Positions 1 through 8,842 of a stretch of DNA of 64,000 nt are shown here, piece after piece. Where the stretch lies: assembly GCF_002409645.1 (NCBI RefSeq), contig NZ_DHNR01000028.1, positions 87,952-151,951 of the forward strand, in the 5' to 3' direction. How positions within the stretch are numbered: the first letter of the stretch is position 1; every line of letters starts with the position of its first letter. The position numbers and the translations under genes are program-made. The DNA comes from Acetobacter sp. UBA5411 (lineage in GTDB: Bacteria; Pseudomonadota; Alphaproteobacteria; Acetobacterales; Acetobacteraceae). The notes beneath the pieces are model-generated. The model was not told where the DNA came from. It made no database searches and saw only the letters and a program-made list of their open reading frames with translations.

Positions 1-359
1 CATTTGGCGGTCGGAATGCCTGCCGCGTCGCACACTTCCTTCGTGAAGGTTTTGCTACCTTCGAGCTGTGCCGCCGCTTTTGTCGGTCCTGCGCAGGGAA
101 TCCCGACCTCAGCGCAGGCGTCCGCGAGGCCAGCGACCAGCGGCGCTTCCGGTCCCGGCACGACGAGGTCGATGCCTTCTTTCTGTGCGAACGCCACAAG
201 CGCCGGAACATTGCCTGCCGCGATGGCGACATTCGTGCCGCACAGGGCCGTGCCCGGATTTCCGGGAGCGATATAGAGCTGTGTGAGAGCCGGCGACTTT
301 GCCAGCGCCGCCGCGAGCGCGTGCTCACGACCCCCCGAACCAACCAGCAGGACTCTCAT
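1..359 (-). CDS. purD: Phosphoribosylamine-glycine ligase, N-terminal part
   Basis: GAR synthetase ligates glycine to phosphoribosylamine in de novo purine synthesis. The visible N-terminal ~119 residues start MRVLLVGSGGREHAL, the P-loop-like N-domain of PurD, and continue through APGNPGTA and VPGPEALVAGLADACAEVGI, which are family signatures. The ATP-grasp body lies beyond the left edge, so the gene is cut by the window and not broken. It is divergent from xseA with about 75 bp between the starts, which probably holds both promoters. Confidence 0.95.
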   Translation of the reverse strand, partial: MRVLLVGSGGREHALAAALAKSPALTQLYIAPGNPGTALCGTNVAIAAGNVPALVAFAQKEGIDLVVPGPEAPLVAGLADACAEVGIPCAGPTKAAAQLEGSKTFTKEVCDAAGIPTAK

Positions 360-434
360 CGCATCACCTTCTTTCCGGCCACATGGATTGCGGCTCTTGT
401 TGAGAACGCTGCGTCTGTAGCATAGGGTCGCGTC

Positions 435-1907
435 ATGGACGATGGCTCTCCGACACCTCCCGCTCCCTTTCCCGGCGTCAATGTGCCGGAATATTCGGTC
501 TCCGAGATCTCGGGGGCGATCAAACGGACCCTCGAAGGGACGTTTGGACGGGTGCGCGTGCGTGGCGAGATCACGGAATTCAAGCGTTACAGTTCCGGCC
601 ATCTCTATTTTTCGCTGAAGGACGAAGGCGGCAAGATCTCCGGTGTCGTCTGGCGCGGTTCCGTGTCACGCCTCGGGCTGGTGCCGGAAAACGGACTGGA
701 GATCATCGCCACAGGCCGCGTCTCTTCCTATGGCGAGCGCTCCAGCTATCAGCTGATCGTCGAGAAAATGGAGTATGCGGGTGAAGGCGCGCTGCTCGCC
801 CGCATTGAGCGGCTACGCCTGAAACTCGCGCAGGAAGGTCTGTTTGACGCCGAGCGCAAGCGCCGCATCCCTCGCCTGCCGCGCGTGATCGGTGTCGTTA
901 CCTCCATGCAGGGCGCGGTGCTGCATGACATTCGCACCACCATCGCCCGGCGATTCCCTCGTCACCTGCTGATCTGGCCTGTCGCCGTGCAGGGTGAAGG
1001 GGCCGCTGCGCAGATTGCCGCTGCTGTTGAAGGTTTCAGCCTGCTTGGTCGCCCCGGCTCCGGTGAGAATCTGCCGCGTCCTGATGTGCTGATCGTCGCC
1101 CGTGGTGGTGGTTCGCTTGAAGACCTGATGGCTTTCAATGACGAAGCCGTTCTGCGTGCTGTTGCCGCCTGCCCGATTCCGGTCATTTCCGCGGTCGGGC
1201 ATGAGACCGACACCACGTTGATCGACTTCGTTTCCGACATGCGTGCCCCCACGCCCACAGCCGCCGCCGAACTGGCCGTGCCTGTGCGTGATGAACTGTT
1301 GGCCGACCTCACCCATCGCGTCGCCCGAATGGGAAGTGCGCTGAACCGGATCGCTCAGACCGCGCGCCTGCGGCTGGATCGTGCGGCCTCGGGTCTGCCG
1401 GATCTCCCTTCCCTGCTCAGCACCGCCCGTATGCGTCTCGATGACCGGTCACACAGACTGGACTTGGCCCTGCCCGCGCTTCTGGAGCGGCGCAAGGCAG
1501 CTCTTGTAGCGGCAGAACGACACATGCCTGCTCCTTCGGCCCTGTTCAGTGACCGCCGTTCCCGTCTGTCTCTGGATAACGCCACTCTGGGCGCCGCCAT
1601 GACGGCTGCCCGCCGTGCCGCAGAAGCGCGTCTGGGACGCCAGCGTCTAACAGCCGCTCCGTTGCAGGCCTTGTGCCGCGAACGACAAGCGCGCCTCCTG
1701 GGCGTCGGGAATGTGCTGGAATCTGTCTCGCCTCGCGCCGTTCTCGATCGTGGCTACGTTCTCGTCCGTGATATGGCGGGCGATGCTGTCACACGGGCCG
1801 CCGGGCTGAATCCGGGCCAGCGTGTTACACTCGTTTTTGCTGATGATGAGCGTCTCGCCCGCATCGAAGCCCGCAAGGATACGGCCCAGGGAGCCCTTGA
1901 TCTATGA
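435..1907 (+). CDS. xseA: Exodeoxyribonuclease VII large subunit
   Basis: Catalytic subunit of ExoVII, which degrades single-stranded DNA to oligonucleotides in mismatch repair and recombination. The 490-residue protein has the N-terminal OB-fold (about residues 15-110, EYSVSEISGAIKRTLEG then FGRVRVRGEI), the conserved GGGS at about 224-227, and the VGHETD motif near residue 255 followed by APTPTAAAE. The C-terminal part is the usual helical region with Arg/Leu-rich segments that binds XseB. The small subunit gene xseB is not in the window. The stop overlaps the next gene by ATGA, so the two are probably translated together. Confidence 0.95.
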   Translation: MDDGSPTPPAPFPGVNVPEYSVSEISGAIKRTLEGTFGRVRVRGEITEFKRYSSGHLYFSLKDEGGKISGVVWRGSVSRLGLVPENGLEIIATGRVSSYGERSSYQLIVEKMEYAGEGALLARIERLRLKLAQEGLFDAERKRRIPRLPRVIGVVTSMQGAVLHDIRTTIARRFPRHLLIWPVAVQGEGAAAQIAAAVEGFSLLGRPGSGENLPRPDVLIVARGGGSLEDLMAFNDEAVLRAVAACPIPVISAVGHETDTTLIDFVSDMRAPTPTAAAELAVPVRDELLADLTHRVARMGSALNRIAQTARLRLDRAASGLPDLPSLLSTARMRLDDRSHRLDLALPALLERRKAALVAAERHMPAPSALFSDRRSRLSLDNATLGAAMTAARRAAEARLGRQRLTAAPLQALCRERQARLLGVGNVLESVSPRAVLDRGYVLVRDMAGDAVTRAAGLNPGQRVTLVFADDERLARIEARKDTAQGALDL

Positions 1908-2149
1908 AAAACATATTCAAAAACCTGAAGTCCATTAAACCGGATTTCAGCAGGATTGCTTCCCCTGATGCCGATGGCGCGGAAAGCCGTCCTGAAAAAC
2001 TGATGTTCATCATCATGATCGTGCTCGCCTCCGTCTCCATGCTTCTCTACATCGGCGGCTCGTTCGTAAATGCCCTGCGTGTGTCGGAACAGCCTCCGGC
2101 TGTGGAGCAGACCGCTCCAGCGGCGCAATCAAACAGTACGCAGAAATAG
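1904..2149 (+). CDS. Small single-pass membrane protein downstream of xseA
   Basis: 81 residues with no recognised family. A charged N-terminal stretch of about 35 residues is followed by one clear transmembrane segment (LMFIIMIVLASVSMLLYIGG, about residues 33-52) and a short Pro/Ala/Gln-rich tail. The start ATG lies inside the xseA stop (ATGA overlap), which argues for a real, translationally coupled gene. Function unknown; nothing links it to nuclease activity apart from position. Confidence 0.7.
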   Translation: MKNIFKNLKSIKPDFSRIASPDADGAESRPEKLMFIIMIVLASVSMLLYIGGSFVNALRVSEQPPAVEQTAPAAQSNSTQK

Positions 2150-2229
2150 TTTGCTTATCTGATCGGAAGCTTTTTACAGCTTGCAAGGAGAAGACAATGC
2201 AGGCCTCTGCCCTTCTTCTCCTCTGGTTT

Positions 2230-2294
2230 CATAAATCGGGATCAAAGGGACAGTGTCCCTTTGTGGGGTTCGGAGCAAAGCTCCCGAAACCACC
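2230..2294 (+). repeat. Dispersed intergenic repeat, copy A (two hairpins)
   Basis: After the xseA operon lies an element ATAAATCGGGATCAAAGGG that continues through two inverted repeats: AAAGGGACA/TGTCCCTTT, and GGTTCGGAGC pairing with GCTCCCGAAACC around an AAA loop. A clearly related copy lies in opposite orientation at 20626-20687. The rest of 2150-2399 holds nothing else that I can support. Confidence 0.6.
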
Positions 2295-2399
2295 TCGCCC
2301 GTGTTTGCACGATATATTAATACCTTTTCCGGACAGGCTTGAGGGATTTTTTCCTCCCCAAGCTCGTTTGGCCTGACTTCATTTCATCAGCAAGAAGCT

Positions 2400-3089
2400 T
2401 CAACGTTCCGTGTAGCGCACATGAAGTTTTCCGACGCCTTCACACTCTCCCTCAAGCCTGTCACCGACTTTCACCGACCCCACGCCTGACGGTGTTCCGG
2501 TAAGGATAAGATCACCCTGACGCAATTCGACAAAGCTTGAGAGAATGGAAATGATTTCCGGAATTGACCAGATCAGATCACTGATATCGCCCTGCTGACG
2601 GACCGTCCCGTTGACTGAGAGACTGATGCGCCCCTTTATCAGATGCCCAGACTGCGTCACCGGCACGATCGGGCTGATCGGGCAGGACTGATCAAAACCT
2701 TTACTCAGATCCCATGGCTGTCCGGATTTCTTGGCGACCGCCTGAAGATCGCGCCGTGTCATATCCAATGCTAGGGCATAGCCGAACACATGATCCAGTG
2801 CTGCCTGCACCGGAATATTCACGCCCTGCTGACCGATTGCTACCGCCAACTCAATTTCGTGGTGGAGATTTTCCGTATGCAACGGATAGGGAAGAACTTC
2901 TTCCGTTGTCACTGCATCGGAGGGTTTTGCAAAGAAGATTGGAAGATCATGCGCTGGATCGCCACCCATCTCCCGTGTGTGTTCGCCATAATTACGTCCG
3001 ACACACCAGATCCGACGCACAGGGAACCTTGCGTCGGCCTCAAGGACAGGGATGGACGGAATCACGAGAGGCTCAAAGAGATAATGCAT
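2400..3089 (-). CDS. Fumarylacetoacetate hydrolase family protein
   Basis: 229-residue single-domain FAH protein of the type that hydrolyses or decarboxylates 2-oxo acids (acylpyruvate hydrolase, oxaloacetate decarboxylase). The fold signatures are all present: CVGRNYGEH near residue 30, metal ligands E78 and E80 in HHEIELAVAIG, D109 in ALALDMTRRD, the DLSKGFDQSCPI loop, and the C-terminal LILTGTPSGVG turn. Substrate cannot be read from sequence; in bacteria this short form is often an acylpyruvase. Monocistronic, facing away from the xseA operon. Confidence 0.88.
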   Translation of the reverse strand: MHYLFEPLVIPSIPVLEADARFPVRRIWCVGRNYGEHTREMGGDPAHDLPIFFAKPSDAVTTEEVLPYPLHTENLHHEIELAVAIGQQGVNIPVQAALDHVFGYALALDMTRRDLQAVAKKSGQPWDLSKGFDQSCPISPIVPVTQSGHLIKGRISLSVNGTVRQQGDISDLIWSIPEIISILSSFVELRQGDLILTGTPSGVGSVKVGDRLEGECEGVGKLHVRYTER

Positions 3090-3243
3090 GAGAACAGATC
3101 CATTCTTTTGGGAAAGAATAGCATCACCTCACAGCCAGTTTCATTGATGATTAAATCTGCTCTCAGGATTGTGTGGTAGCGAGATCCTGTTCATCTGCCG
3201 ATTTAAAAACACCTGATCAAGCACATTCAAGTTGCCATAGAAT

Positions 3244-3276
3244 CAAAAACACCCGCCTCAAAAAGACGGGTGTTTC
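3244..3276 (-). terminator. Rho-independent terminator of the GW-repeat glycosyltransferase
   Basis: AAACACCCG and CGGGTGTTT form a nine-base stem around an A/G-rich loop. Read on the minus strand the second arm runs into TTTTT. It lies about 40 bases after the stop of the glycosyltransferase at 3317. Confidence 0.75.
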
Positions 3277-3316
3277 CAAAAGCCGGTTAACCCGACCACC
3301 AACTGATATTCTCGTC

Positions 3317-5833
3317 TTATTCAGGCGTGACCAGATCGTAATAGCTCTGATCAAGCATGAAGTGCGGCGAGTAGGCCGGATCGTGCTGGTAAATCGCGTG
3401 ATCACCCCACTGCTGGTGCATATGCTGTGTTTCGGCAAAGAACCGGGCCTCATGCTCAGGTCGGTCATCGCTGCCACGCGACACGCTCTCATGATGAACA
3501 GCCATGAAGTTGTTGCACTGGATAATCCGCCAACCGGCTTCACGCATCTTCAGGCAGAGATCGACGTCGTTATAAGCGACTTTCAGATTCACCTCGTCAA
3601 AGCCACCAACTTCGCGGAAGGCTTCGGCGCGCACCAGCATGCCGGCCGCTGTAACAGCCGTGACTTCATGAGACAGGATCGCACGGGAAATATAGCCGTA
3701 TTCGTGCGCCTGCAGCCCGCGATGCACATGCGAGGCTACGCCATCAGGGCCGACCACAACGCCGACATGCTGAATTGCCCCGTTGGGATAAACAAACTTT
3801 CCGCCAACAGCCCCGATATCCTCGCCAGCCATCGCCTCTCCCACAATGGTTTTCAGCCATTTGGGATCGTCCACGAAAAGATCGTTATTCATGAAGAAAA
3901 AGAATTCGGACGAACTTGAAGCGGCAGCCAGATTGTTCAGACGTGAGAAATTGAATTCCTCCTGAATCGAAAGAACCTGAACCCGTTTATTGCGGGATAT
4001 TTCCTTGCAGAAGGCAAGCGCGTCTTCATCCGTCGACCAGTTATCGATCAGAATGATGTCGTAAGCCTTGTAGTCCGTGTGTTGCAGAATGCGTGACACA
4101 CATTCCTTCGTCAGTTCAGCCTGATTACGGAACGGAATAATGATCGAAACCGTCGGTTCACGGTTTATGCCCCACCACACATTGTAGATGGTCAGATCAT
4201 TGATCGCCTCGACCCGTGCATCATGCCCGACACGCCTCAGATGATCCGCAACCGCCCGGACGCCAGCATTCACAGCATACTGCTTGTTGCTGATCGTCAT
4301 CGCTGTTGAGTTTGGAGTCTTTCGCCAGTGATAAAGGACTTCCGGAACATGCATGAAGCCTTCTCGCGGCACGATCTCCGTCAGGCGCAGCATCAGATCA
4401 TGATCCTGTGCGCCATCATAACTGGCGTTCAGATCACCGACCTGTTCCAGAACCTCTTTACGCACCATGGTGAGATGACAGATATAGTTGCAGCCCAGAA
4501 GATACCGGTAATCAAAATCGGGCTTGAAATTCGGCTCAAGGAAATAGCCCGCCTGATCAACCTTGTCCTCGTCTGAGTAAATTACCTGCGGATCAAGTCC
4601 GGCAGCGGCCTGCAACATGGCTTCCAGCGCCACATCAACCATGGCGTCGTCATGATCAAAGAATGCGACCCATTCGCCTTTTGCCGCTTTGACACCCTCG
4701 TTGGTCGCGCCCGAAATGCCCAGATTTTTCTTGAGACGGATCAGCTTGATCCGCGGATCATTCCGGCAATACTCCGCCATCCTCGCCGCGACTTCCAGAG
4801 ACTTTCCGCCATCATCAACAATGATGAGTTCCCAGTTGCTCCAGGTCTGCGCCATCACCGATTCAACTGCGGCGATGAAATCCGTCATATCCGGTTTGTA
4901 GGTCGGGCAGATGACACTCACCAACGGTCCCTTGGCAAGAAAATCAGGGCCAAGCTGCTGTCGACGTTCCGCCACCCGGGCTCGTAGCACATTGAAGTAC
5001 CGTCGTGCCCATTGGTCATAATCGCCAAGATTGAACCGCTGTTCGGGAAGAAGATTGCTTATCGTTGCCCGCAGGGAAGAGATCTCGCGGTGCATTCTCG
5101 CAATGGTCTCGCTGACACTGAGGAGATGCTCTTCCAGCTTGTTGTCGACCAGTGATGTGGTGATAGGGCTTCCCATCAGTTCCACATCACCCGGGACAGC
5201 CACAAAGCGGATCGTCCTCGTGCCTGTCTGACGACGATGTTTCGGAATGACTAGCTCGAAGCCGCAGTTGGCGTCACCTCCTACAGCGGAAGCGACATCA
5301 CCGCGAAAACGATCGGCACGAATACGGGCGAACGGCGCACCATCAATAAAGACAGCGACTTCGCACTGACCTTCCCGCGTGCCTTCTGCCGTATTGATAC
5401 GCTGCACCCACCCGCGCAGTGCGCCGCGTGTGAAACCATCCACGCAGGATTCGTAATTGAACTGCGGCTCAAGGGTGACTGCAATATCTTCATCCTTGAT
5501 CGTACCATCATCTGTCGCCAGACACGGCACGACAGAACGGTTTGGGAAACGCAACCCAATCCGGTGCTCTTTGCTGTCAGCAAGAAAATCTGGAAGCTTG
5601 AAGCAGAAACCCAGATTGGGCGTCATGACCCCAATATTTTCCTGCACATCCGGTCGAGGCAGATCGCAGACTACTGAACCGATTTCCTGACCGTCAGCAA
5701 TGACGTGAAGTGTGGCGGGCACACGGGGGGCAGCCAGATTGCAGGCCCAGCCTTTTACTTCCAGACCATCCAGATGATCAAAATAACCAATAAACTGTGT
5801 AATCTGACGGGAAGTCGGCAAGGGAGCTTTCAT
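3317..5833 (-). CDS. Two-domain family 2 glycosyltransferase with GW-type N-terminal repeats
   Basis: A large polysaccharide-type glycosyltransferase of 838 residues. The N-terminus carries two degenerate beta-sandwich repeats (GYFDHLDGLEVKGWAC at about 13-28 and DGFTRGALRGWVQ near 135), then a short coiled coil (about 235-285), then two GT2 domains. The first begins VSVICPTYKP near residue 301 and has YSDEDKVD as its DxD-like site; the second begins VSIIIPFRNQ near residue 560 and has FFMNNDLFVD. Twin GT2 domains suggest a processive or bifunctional enzyme for exopolysaccharide or O-antigen. I start it at 5833, where GAGGA precedes ATG, and not at the upstream in-frame codon at 5881. It stands alone next to the hopanoid genes. 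Confidence 0.88.
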   Translation of the reverse strand: MKAPLPTSRQITQFIGYFDHLDGLEVKGWACNLAAPRVPATLHVIADGQEIGSVVCDLPRPDVQENIGVMTPNLGFCFKLPDFLADSKEHRIGLRFPNRSVVPCLATDDGTIKDEDIAVTLEPQFNYESCVDGFTRGALRGWVQRINTAEGTREGQCEVAVFIDGAPFARIRADRFRGDVASAVGGDANCGFELVIPKHRRQTGTRTIRFVAVPGDVELMGSPITTSLVDNKLEEHLLSVSETIARMHREISSLRATISNLLPEQRFNLGDYDQWARRYFNVLRARVAERRQQLGPDFLAKGPLVSVICPTYKPDMTDFIAAVESVMAQTWSNWELIIVDDGGKSLEVAARMAEYCRNDPRIKLIRLKKNLGISGATNEGVKAAKGEWVAFFDHDDAMVDVALEAMLQAAAGLDPQVIYSDEDKVDQAGYFLEPNFKPDFDYRYLLGCNYICHLTMVRKEVLEQVGDLNASYDGAQDHDLMLRLTEIVPREGFMHVPEVLYHWRKTPNSTAMTISNKQYAVNAGVRAVADHLRRVGHDARVEAINDLTIYNVWWGINREPTVSIIIPFRNQAELTKECVSRILQHTDYKAYDIILIDNWSTDEDALAFCKEISRNKRVQVLSIQEEFNFSRLNNLAAASSSSEFFFFMNNDLFVDDPKWLKTIVGEAMAGEDIGAVGGKFVYPNGAIQHVGVVVGPDGVASHVHRGLQAHEYGYISRAILSHEVTAVTAAGMLVRAEAFREVGGFDEVNLKVAYNDVDLCLKMREAGWRIIQCNNFMAVHHESVSRGSDDRPEHEARFFAETQHMHQQWGDHAIYQHDPAYSPHFMLDQSYYDLVTPE

Positions 5834-6047
5834 GAAAATCCTCGTTTCCCTGACATGCGCTACAAAACGCACGCAGGACAAATCACTGTCTGGAAGGGCA
5901 CATTAAAAACATCCCTTCCGCAGAACATACCAATTCAGAACACACTCTTCATGCAGAACAATCTGGAAGAGGCCAGAAACGTCACGACCACAAGGTATTT
6001 CCAGGCATAATTCCTGACTCCCTGCAGAGGCCTCGTCTTCTGCGGCA

Positions 6048-6737
6048 TCACGATGATAAGCTGGAAGCCTTAACTTCAAGAAAACGCTGCATCGATTTAC
6101 GCGCCTGGGATGCGTCACTCCCAAGACGGATCAGACTGCCAATTTGCAGAGGGTTACGCAGCAGCGAGGCCATCAGCGCCCCTGCCCCCAGACCACCGTC
6201 AGGCGAAAGCGCAATGCCAGCAGCAGGCGGTAGTGTCCGGTCAGCCGGATCGCACACCACGCGCAGCACACCGAAAGGTCTTTTCGTAGCCTGAGCTGCC
6301 ACCGCCAGAAACCCACTCTCCATATCAAGAGCGCAACAGCCGCTTTCCAGAGCCAGATGCTGCTTTTCTTCAGCAGTCAGAACAACAACATCACTATGCA
6401 GAAGCGCCCCCGCCACCACGCCTGAGCCTCCATCCGCTCCCAGACGACGTCGCACAGCAGGTGAACAGGGATAAAGCTTGCCGTCTTTTACGACAGCGTC
6501 CGGCACAAGAATCGTGCCGGGCCTGAGCGCGGGATCAAGTCCCGCCGCCAGTCCGAACGACACGACAGACGGCACGCCCGAAGCAATTAGCCGGGCAGCG
6601 CCTTTCTCTGCGCCCTCTCGTGTGGCGCCACTGATCGCGACCGGCGAGCCGGGAAAGAACTGCCGCAGAAGAGAGGCCTCAGCCTTCAGTCCCACAAGAA
6701 ATCCGATATCGGCAGGAGAAAGAAGGCTTTTGTTCAT
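6048..6737 (-). CDS. hpnG: Hopanoid-associated nucleoside phosphorylase HpnG
   Basis: HpnG releases adenine from adenosylhopane, giving the ribosylhopane precursor of bacteriohopanetetrol. The 229-residue protein has the nucleoside phosphorylase/MTA-SAH nucleosidase fold: IGFLVGLKAEASLL at the start, a SFGLAAGLDP loop, and LDMESGFLAVAA, the conserved ME substrate-binding motif, near residue 140. It starts three bases after the shc stop, so it is the next gene of the hpn operon; context, more than the fold, makes it HpnG and not a general nucleosidase. Confidence 0.9.
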   Translation of the reverse strand: MNKSLLSPADIGFLVGLKAEASLLRQFFPGSPVAISGATREGAEKGAARLIASGVPSVVSFGLAAGLDPALRPGTILVPDAVVKDGKLYPCSPAVRRRLGADGGSGVVAGALLHSDVVVLTAEEKQHLALESGCCALDMESGFLAVAAQATKRPFGVLRVVCDPADRTLPPAAGIALSPDGGLGAGALMASLLRNPLQIGSLIRLGSDASQARKSMQRFLEVKASSLSS

Positions 6738-6740
6738 GGC

Positions 6741-8732
6741 TCAGAAACCGTAGCTCACTTCACCGGAGTTGCTGCTCTGAAGATTGCGGTAGCGCGACAC
6801 AGCCAGCAACGGGAAGAACTGCTTGTAACCATGATACTTGAGGTAGAACACCTTGGGGAAACCAACGGCGTTGTAGGGCTCTTCTTCCCACTCGCCATTC
6901 TCTCCCTGCTGTTTTGACAACCACGCGATACCACGCTTCACCGCCGGATCGTCACGACGACCGACCGCCATCATCCCCAGAACCGCCCATGCCGTCTGAG
7001 ATGGCAGGCTTTCCTTATACCGACCGCGGGGACCATCTTCGTAGCTTTCACAGCCCTCGCCCCAGCCACCATCAGGGCGCTGGACGGAACGGAGCCATTC
7101 AACGGCGCGCACCACCATCGGGTCATCATGGGAAACACCGGCGGCGTTCAATGCGCACAGGACAGACCATGTGCCGTAAATGTAATTGGTGCCCCAGCGA
7201 CCAAACCAGGAACCGTCCTGTTCCTGATCGCCGCGCAGATAGTCCAGAGCCCGTTCGATCACCGGACGGTCTTCGGCGTGACCAAGCTGTGCGAGGAACG
7301 AGATGCACCGCGCCGTCACATCGGCTGTCGGAGGATCAAGAAGCGCACCGTGATCCGAGAACGGAATATGGTTCAGCAGTTCCTTGTCATTATCGACATC
7401 GAACGCGCCCCATCCGCCATTGGTGCTCTGCATCCCCACAATCCACTTGCGGGCACGCTCAATCGCTTCGTCATTGGCCGGATCATTCTGACGATGGAGC
7501 AGCATACCAACAACCGCCGTATCGTCCACGTCCGGATAATAGTCATTGCGATACTGGAAAGCCCATCCACCCGGCTCGAGGTCTGGCCGGTTAATCGCCC
7601 AGTCACCCTTCACATCGAGAATCTGACGGTCACGCAGCCATTCAGCCGCCTTCGCCATCTTCTCCTGCGTTTCCTTCTGGGCGATGGGGTTGGGACCACT
7701 ACCTGCTTCCATCATGGCATGACCCGCCAGACCGGTATCCCAGATGGGCGACACGCAAGGCTGGCAGTACACTTCGTCGCCATGATCGACCAAGAGCGCC
7801 CGAACCGACTCCCACGCCGTATTGGCGCGCGGATCGCTGTCGGGCACACCGAGCGCACGATACATCATCACCGTATTGGCCATCGCCGGGTAAATAGCGC
7901 CAAGACCATCAATGCCGTTCAGACGCGGCTCGATGAAGTCGACCGACGCTCTGATGGCCTTCTTGTGCACCTTCTGCGGGATCAGCTTCACGACCGGACG
8001 CAGCACCTGATCCAGCACCTTGAAAGCATGTCCCCATTTGGAACGATACGGTCCCTTGATCCAGTCCTTCACCTGATCCGGCGGGGTGACGAACAGTTCC
8101 TGCACATGCACGCCACGCGGATTGACCGCCACAGGACGCAGCGCCGCCAGCACCAGCAGCGGCGCGATCACGGTGCGTGACCAGTAGGACATGTTCCAGA
8201 CGGAGAAGAACGCCGAGCGCGGCAGCAGCATCAGCTCGACCGGCATGACCGGTGTGCCGTGCCAGGGAATTTCCCCGAACAGCGCCAGCTGAAAGCGTGT
8301 AAAGACGTTGGTGCGTTCAGCGCCACCGTGATCAAGAACCGCCTGACGGGCGCGCTGCATATGCGGCGCGTTGATGTCGTCACCGATGCATTTGAGCGCG
8401 TAATAGGCCTTCACCGTAGCGGAGATGTTGAATTCTCCGTCATGGTAGAGCGGCCAGCCGCCGTGCTCACCCTGAATACGCCGCAGATAGACGCCAATCT
8501 TGTCTTCCAGAGGCTGATCGATCCGATCAAGGAAATGCTCAAGCAGGACATATTCCGCCGGAATGGTCGCATCGGCTTCCAGCTCGAAAACCCAGTGACC
8601 GTCGTCGTTCTGCTTGCCGCCCAGTGCTGCATGAGCACGCTCGACCACACGATCCAGTTCACTGGCGGTCAGCTCGCTGACGGCCGACCCTGTGTTCTCG
8701 GTAGTGGCAGAGTTCGTTACATCGTCCAGCAT
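6741..8732 (-). CDS. shc: Squalene-hopene cyclase
   Basis: Membrane-associated enzyme that cyclises squalene to hopene, the committed step of hopanoid synthesis; also called hpnF. 663 residues, full length for the family. The catalytic acid motif DVDDTA is at 401-406, after NDYYP. Several QW repeats are visible: QNDDGHWVFE near 41, GEHGGW near 88, STNGGWGAFD, QEQDGSWFGRWG, QRPDGGWGEG and QGENGEWEE. All key residues are intact. It follows hpnE by 110 bases and is nearly fused to hpnG, all on the minus strand. In acetic acid bacteria hopanoids stiffen the membrane and are linked with ethanol and acid tolerance. Confidence 0.98.
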   Translation of the reverse strand: MLDDVTNSATTENTGSAVSELTASELDRVVERAHAALGGKQNDDGHWVFELEADATIPAEYVLLEHFLDRIDQPLEDKIGVYLRRIQGEHGGWPLYHDGEFNISATVKAYYALKCIGDDINAPHMQRARQAVLDHGGAERTNVFTRFQLALFGEIPWHGTPVMPVELMLLPRSAFFSVWNMSYWSRTVIAPLLVLAALRPVAVNPRGVHVQELFVTPPDQVKDWIKGPYRSKWGHAFKVLDQVLRPVVKLIPQKVHKKAIRASVDFIEPRLNGIDGLGAIYPAMANTVMMYRALGVPDSDPRANTAWESVRALLVDHGDEVYCQPCVSPIWDTGLAGHAMMEAGSGPNPIAQKETQEKMAKAAEWLRDRQILDVKGDWAINRPDLEPGGWAFQYRNDYYPDVDDTAVVGMLLHRQNDPANDEAIERARKWIVGMQSTNGGWGAFDVDNDKELLNHIPFSDHGALLDPPTADVTARCISFLAQLGHAEDRPVIERALDYLRGDQEQDGSWFGRWGTNYIYGTWSVLCALNAAGVSHDDPMVVRAVEWLRSVQRPDGGWGEGCESYEDGPRGRYKESLPSQTAWAVLGMMAVGRRDDPAVKRGIAWLSKQQGENGEWEEEPYNAVGFPKVFYLKYHGYKQFFPLLAVSRYRNLQSSNSGEVSYGF

Positions 8733-8842
8733 GGCCTGCAGTCATTCCCCCAGTAGAAACACGTCTCTTCAGAAATCGTGTCAGTCGTTAACGCAATCCA
8801 CGGCCTAACCGTGATAACCGAATCAAAACCAGTCAGACCCCA

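Noticed and set aside
813..1316. 167-residue frame opposite xseA
   Set aside because: Antisense to conserved xseA regions; no own features.
3173..3919. 248-residue frame overlapping the 3' end of the glycosyltransferase
   Set aside because: Mostly antisense to the second GT2 domain, which carries recognisable motifs.
7128..8180. 350-residue open frame on the plus strand opposite shc
   Set aside because: Antisense shadow of squalene-hopene cyclase in a GC-rich gene; no domain signature or ribosome site.
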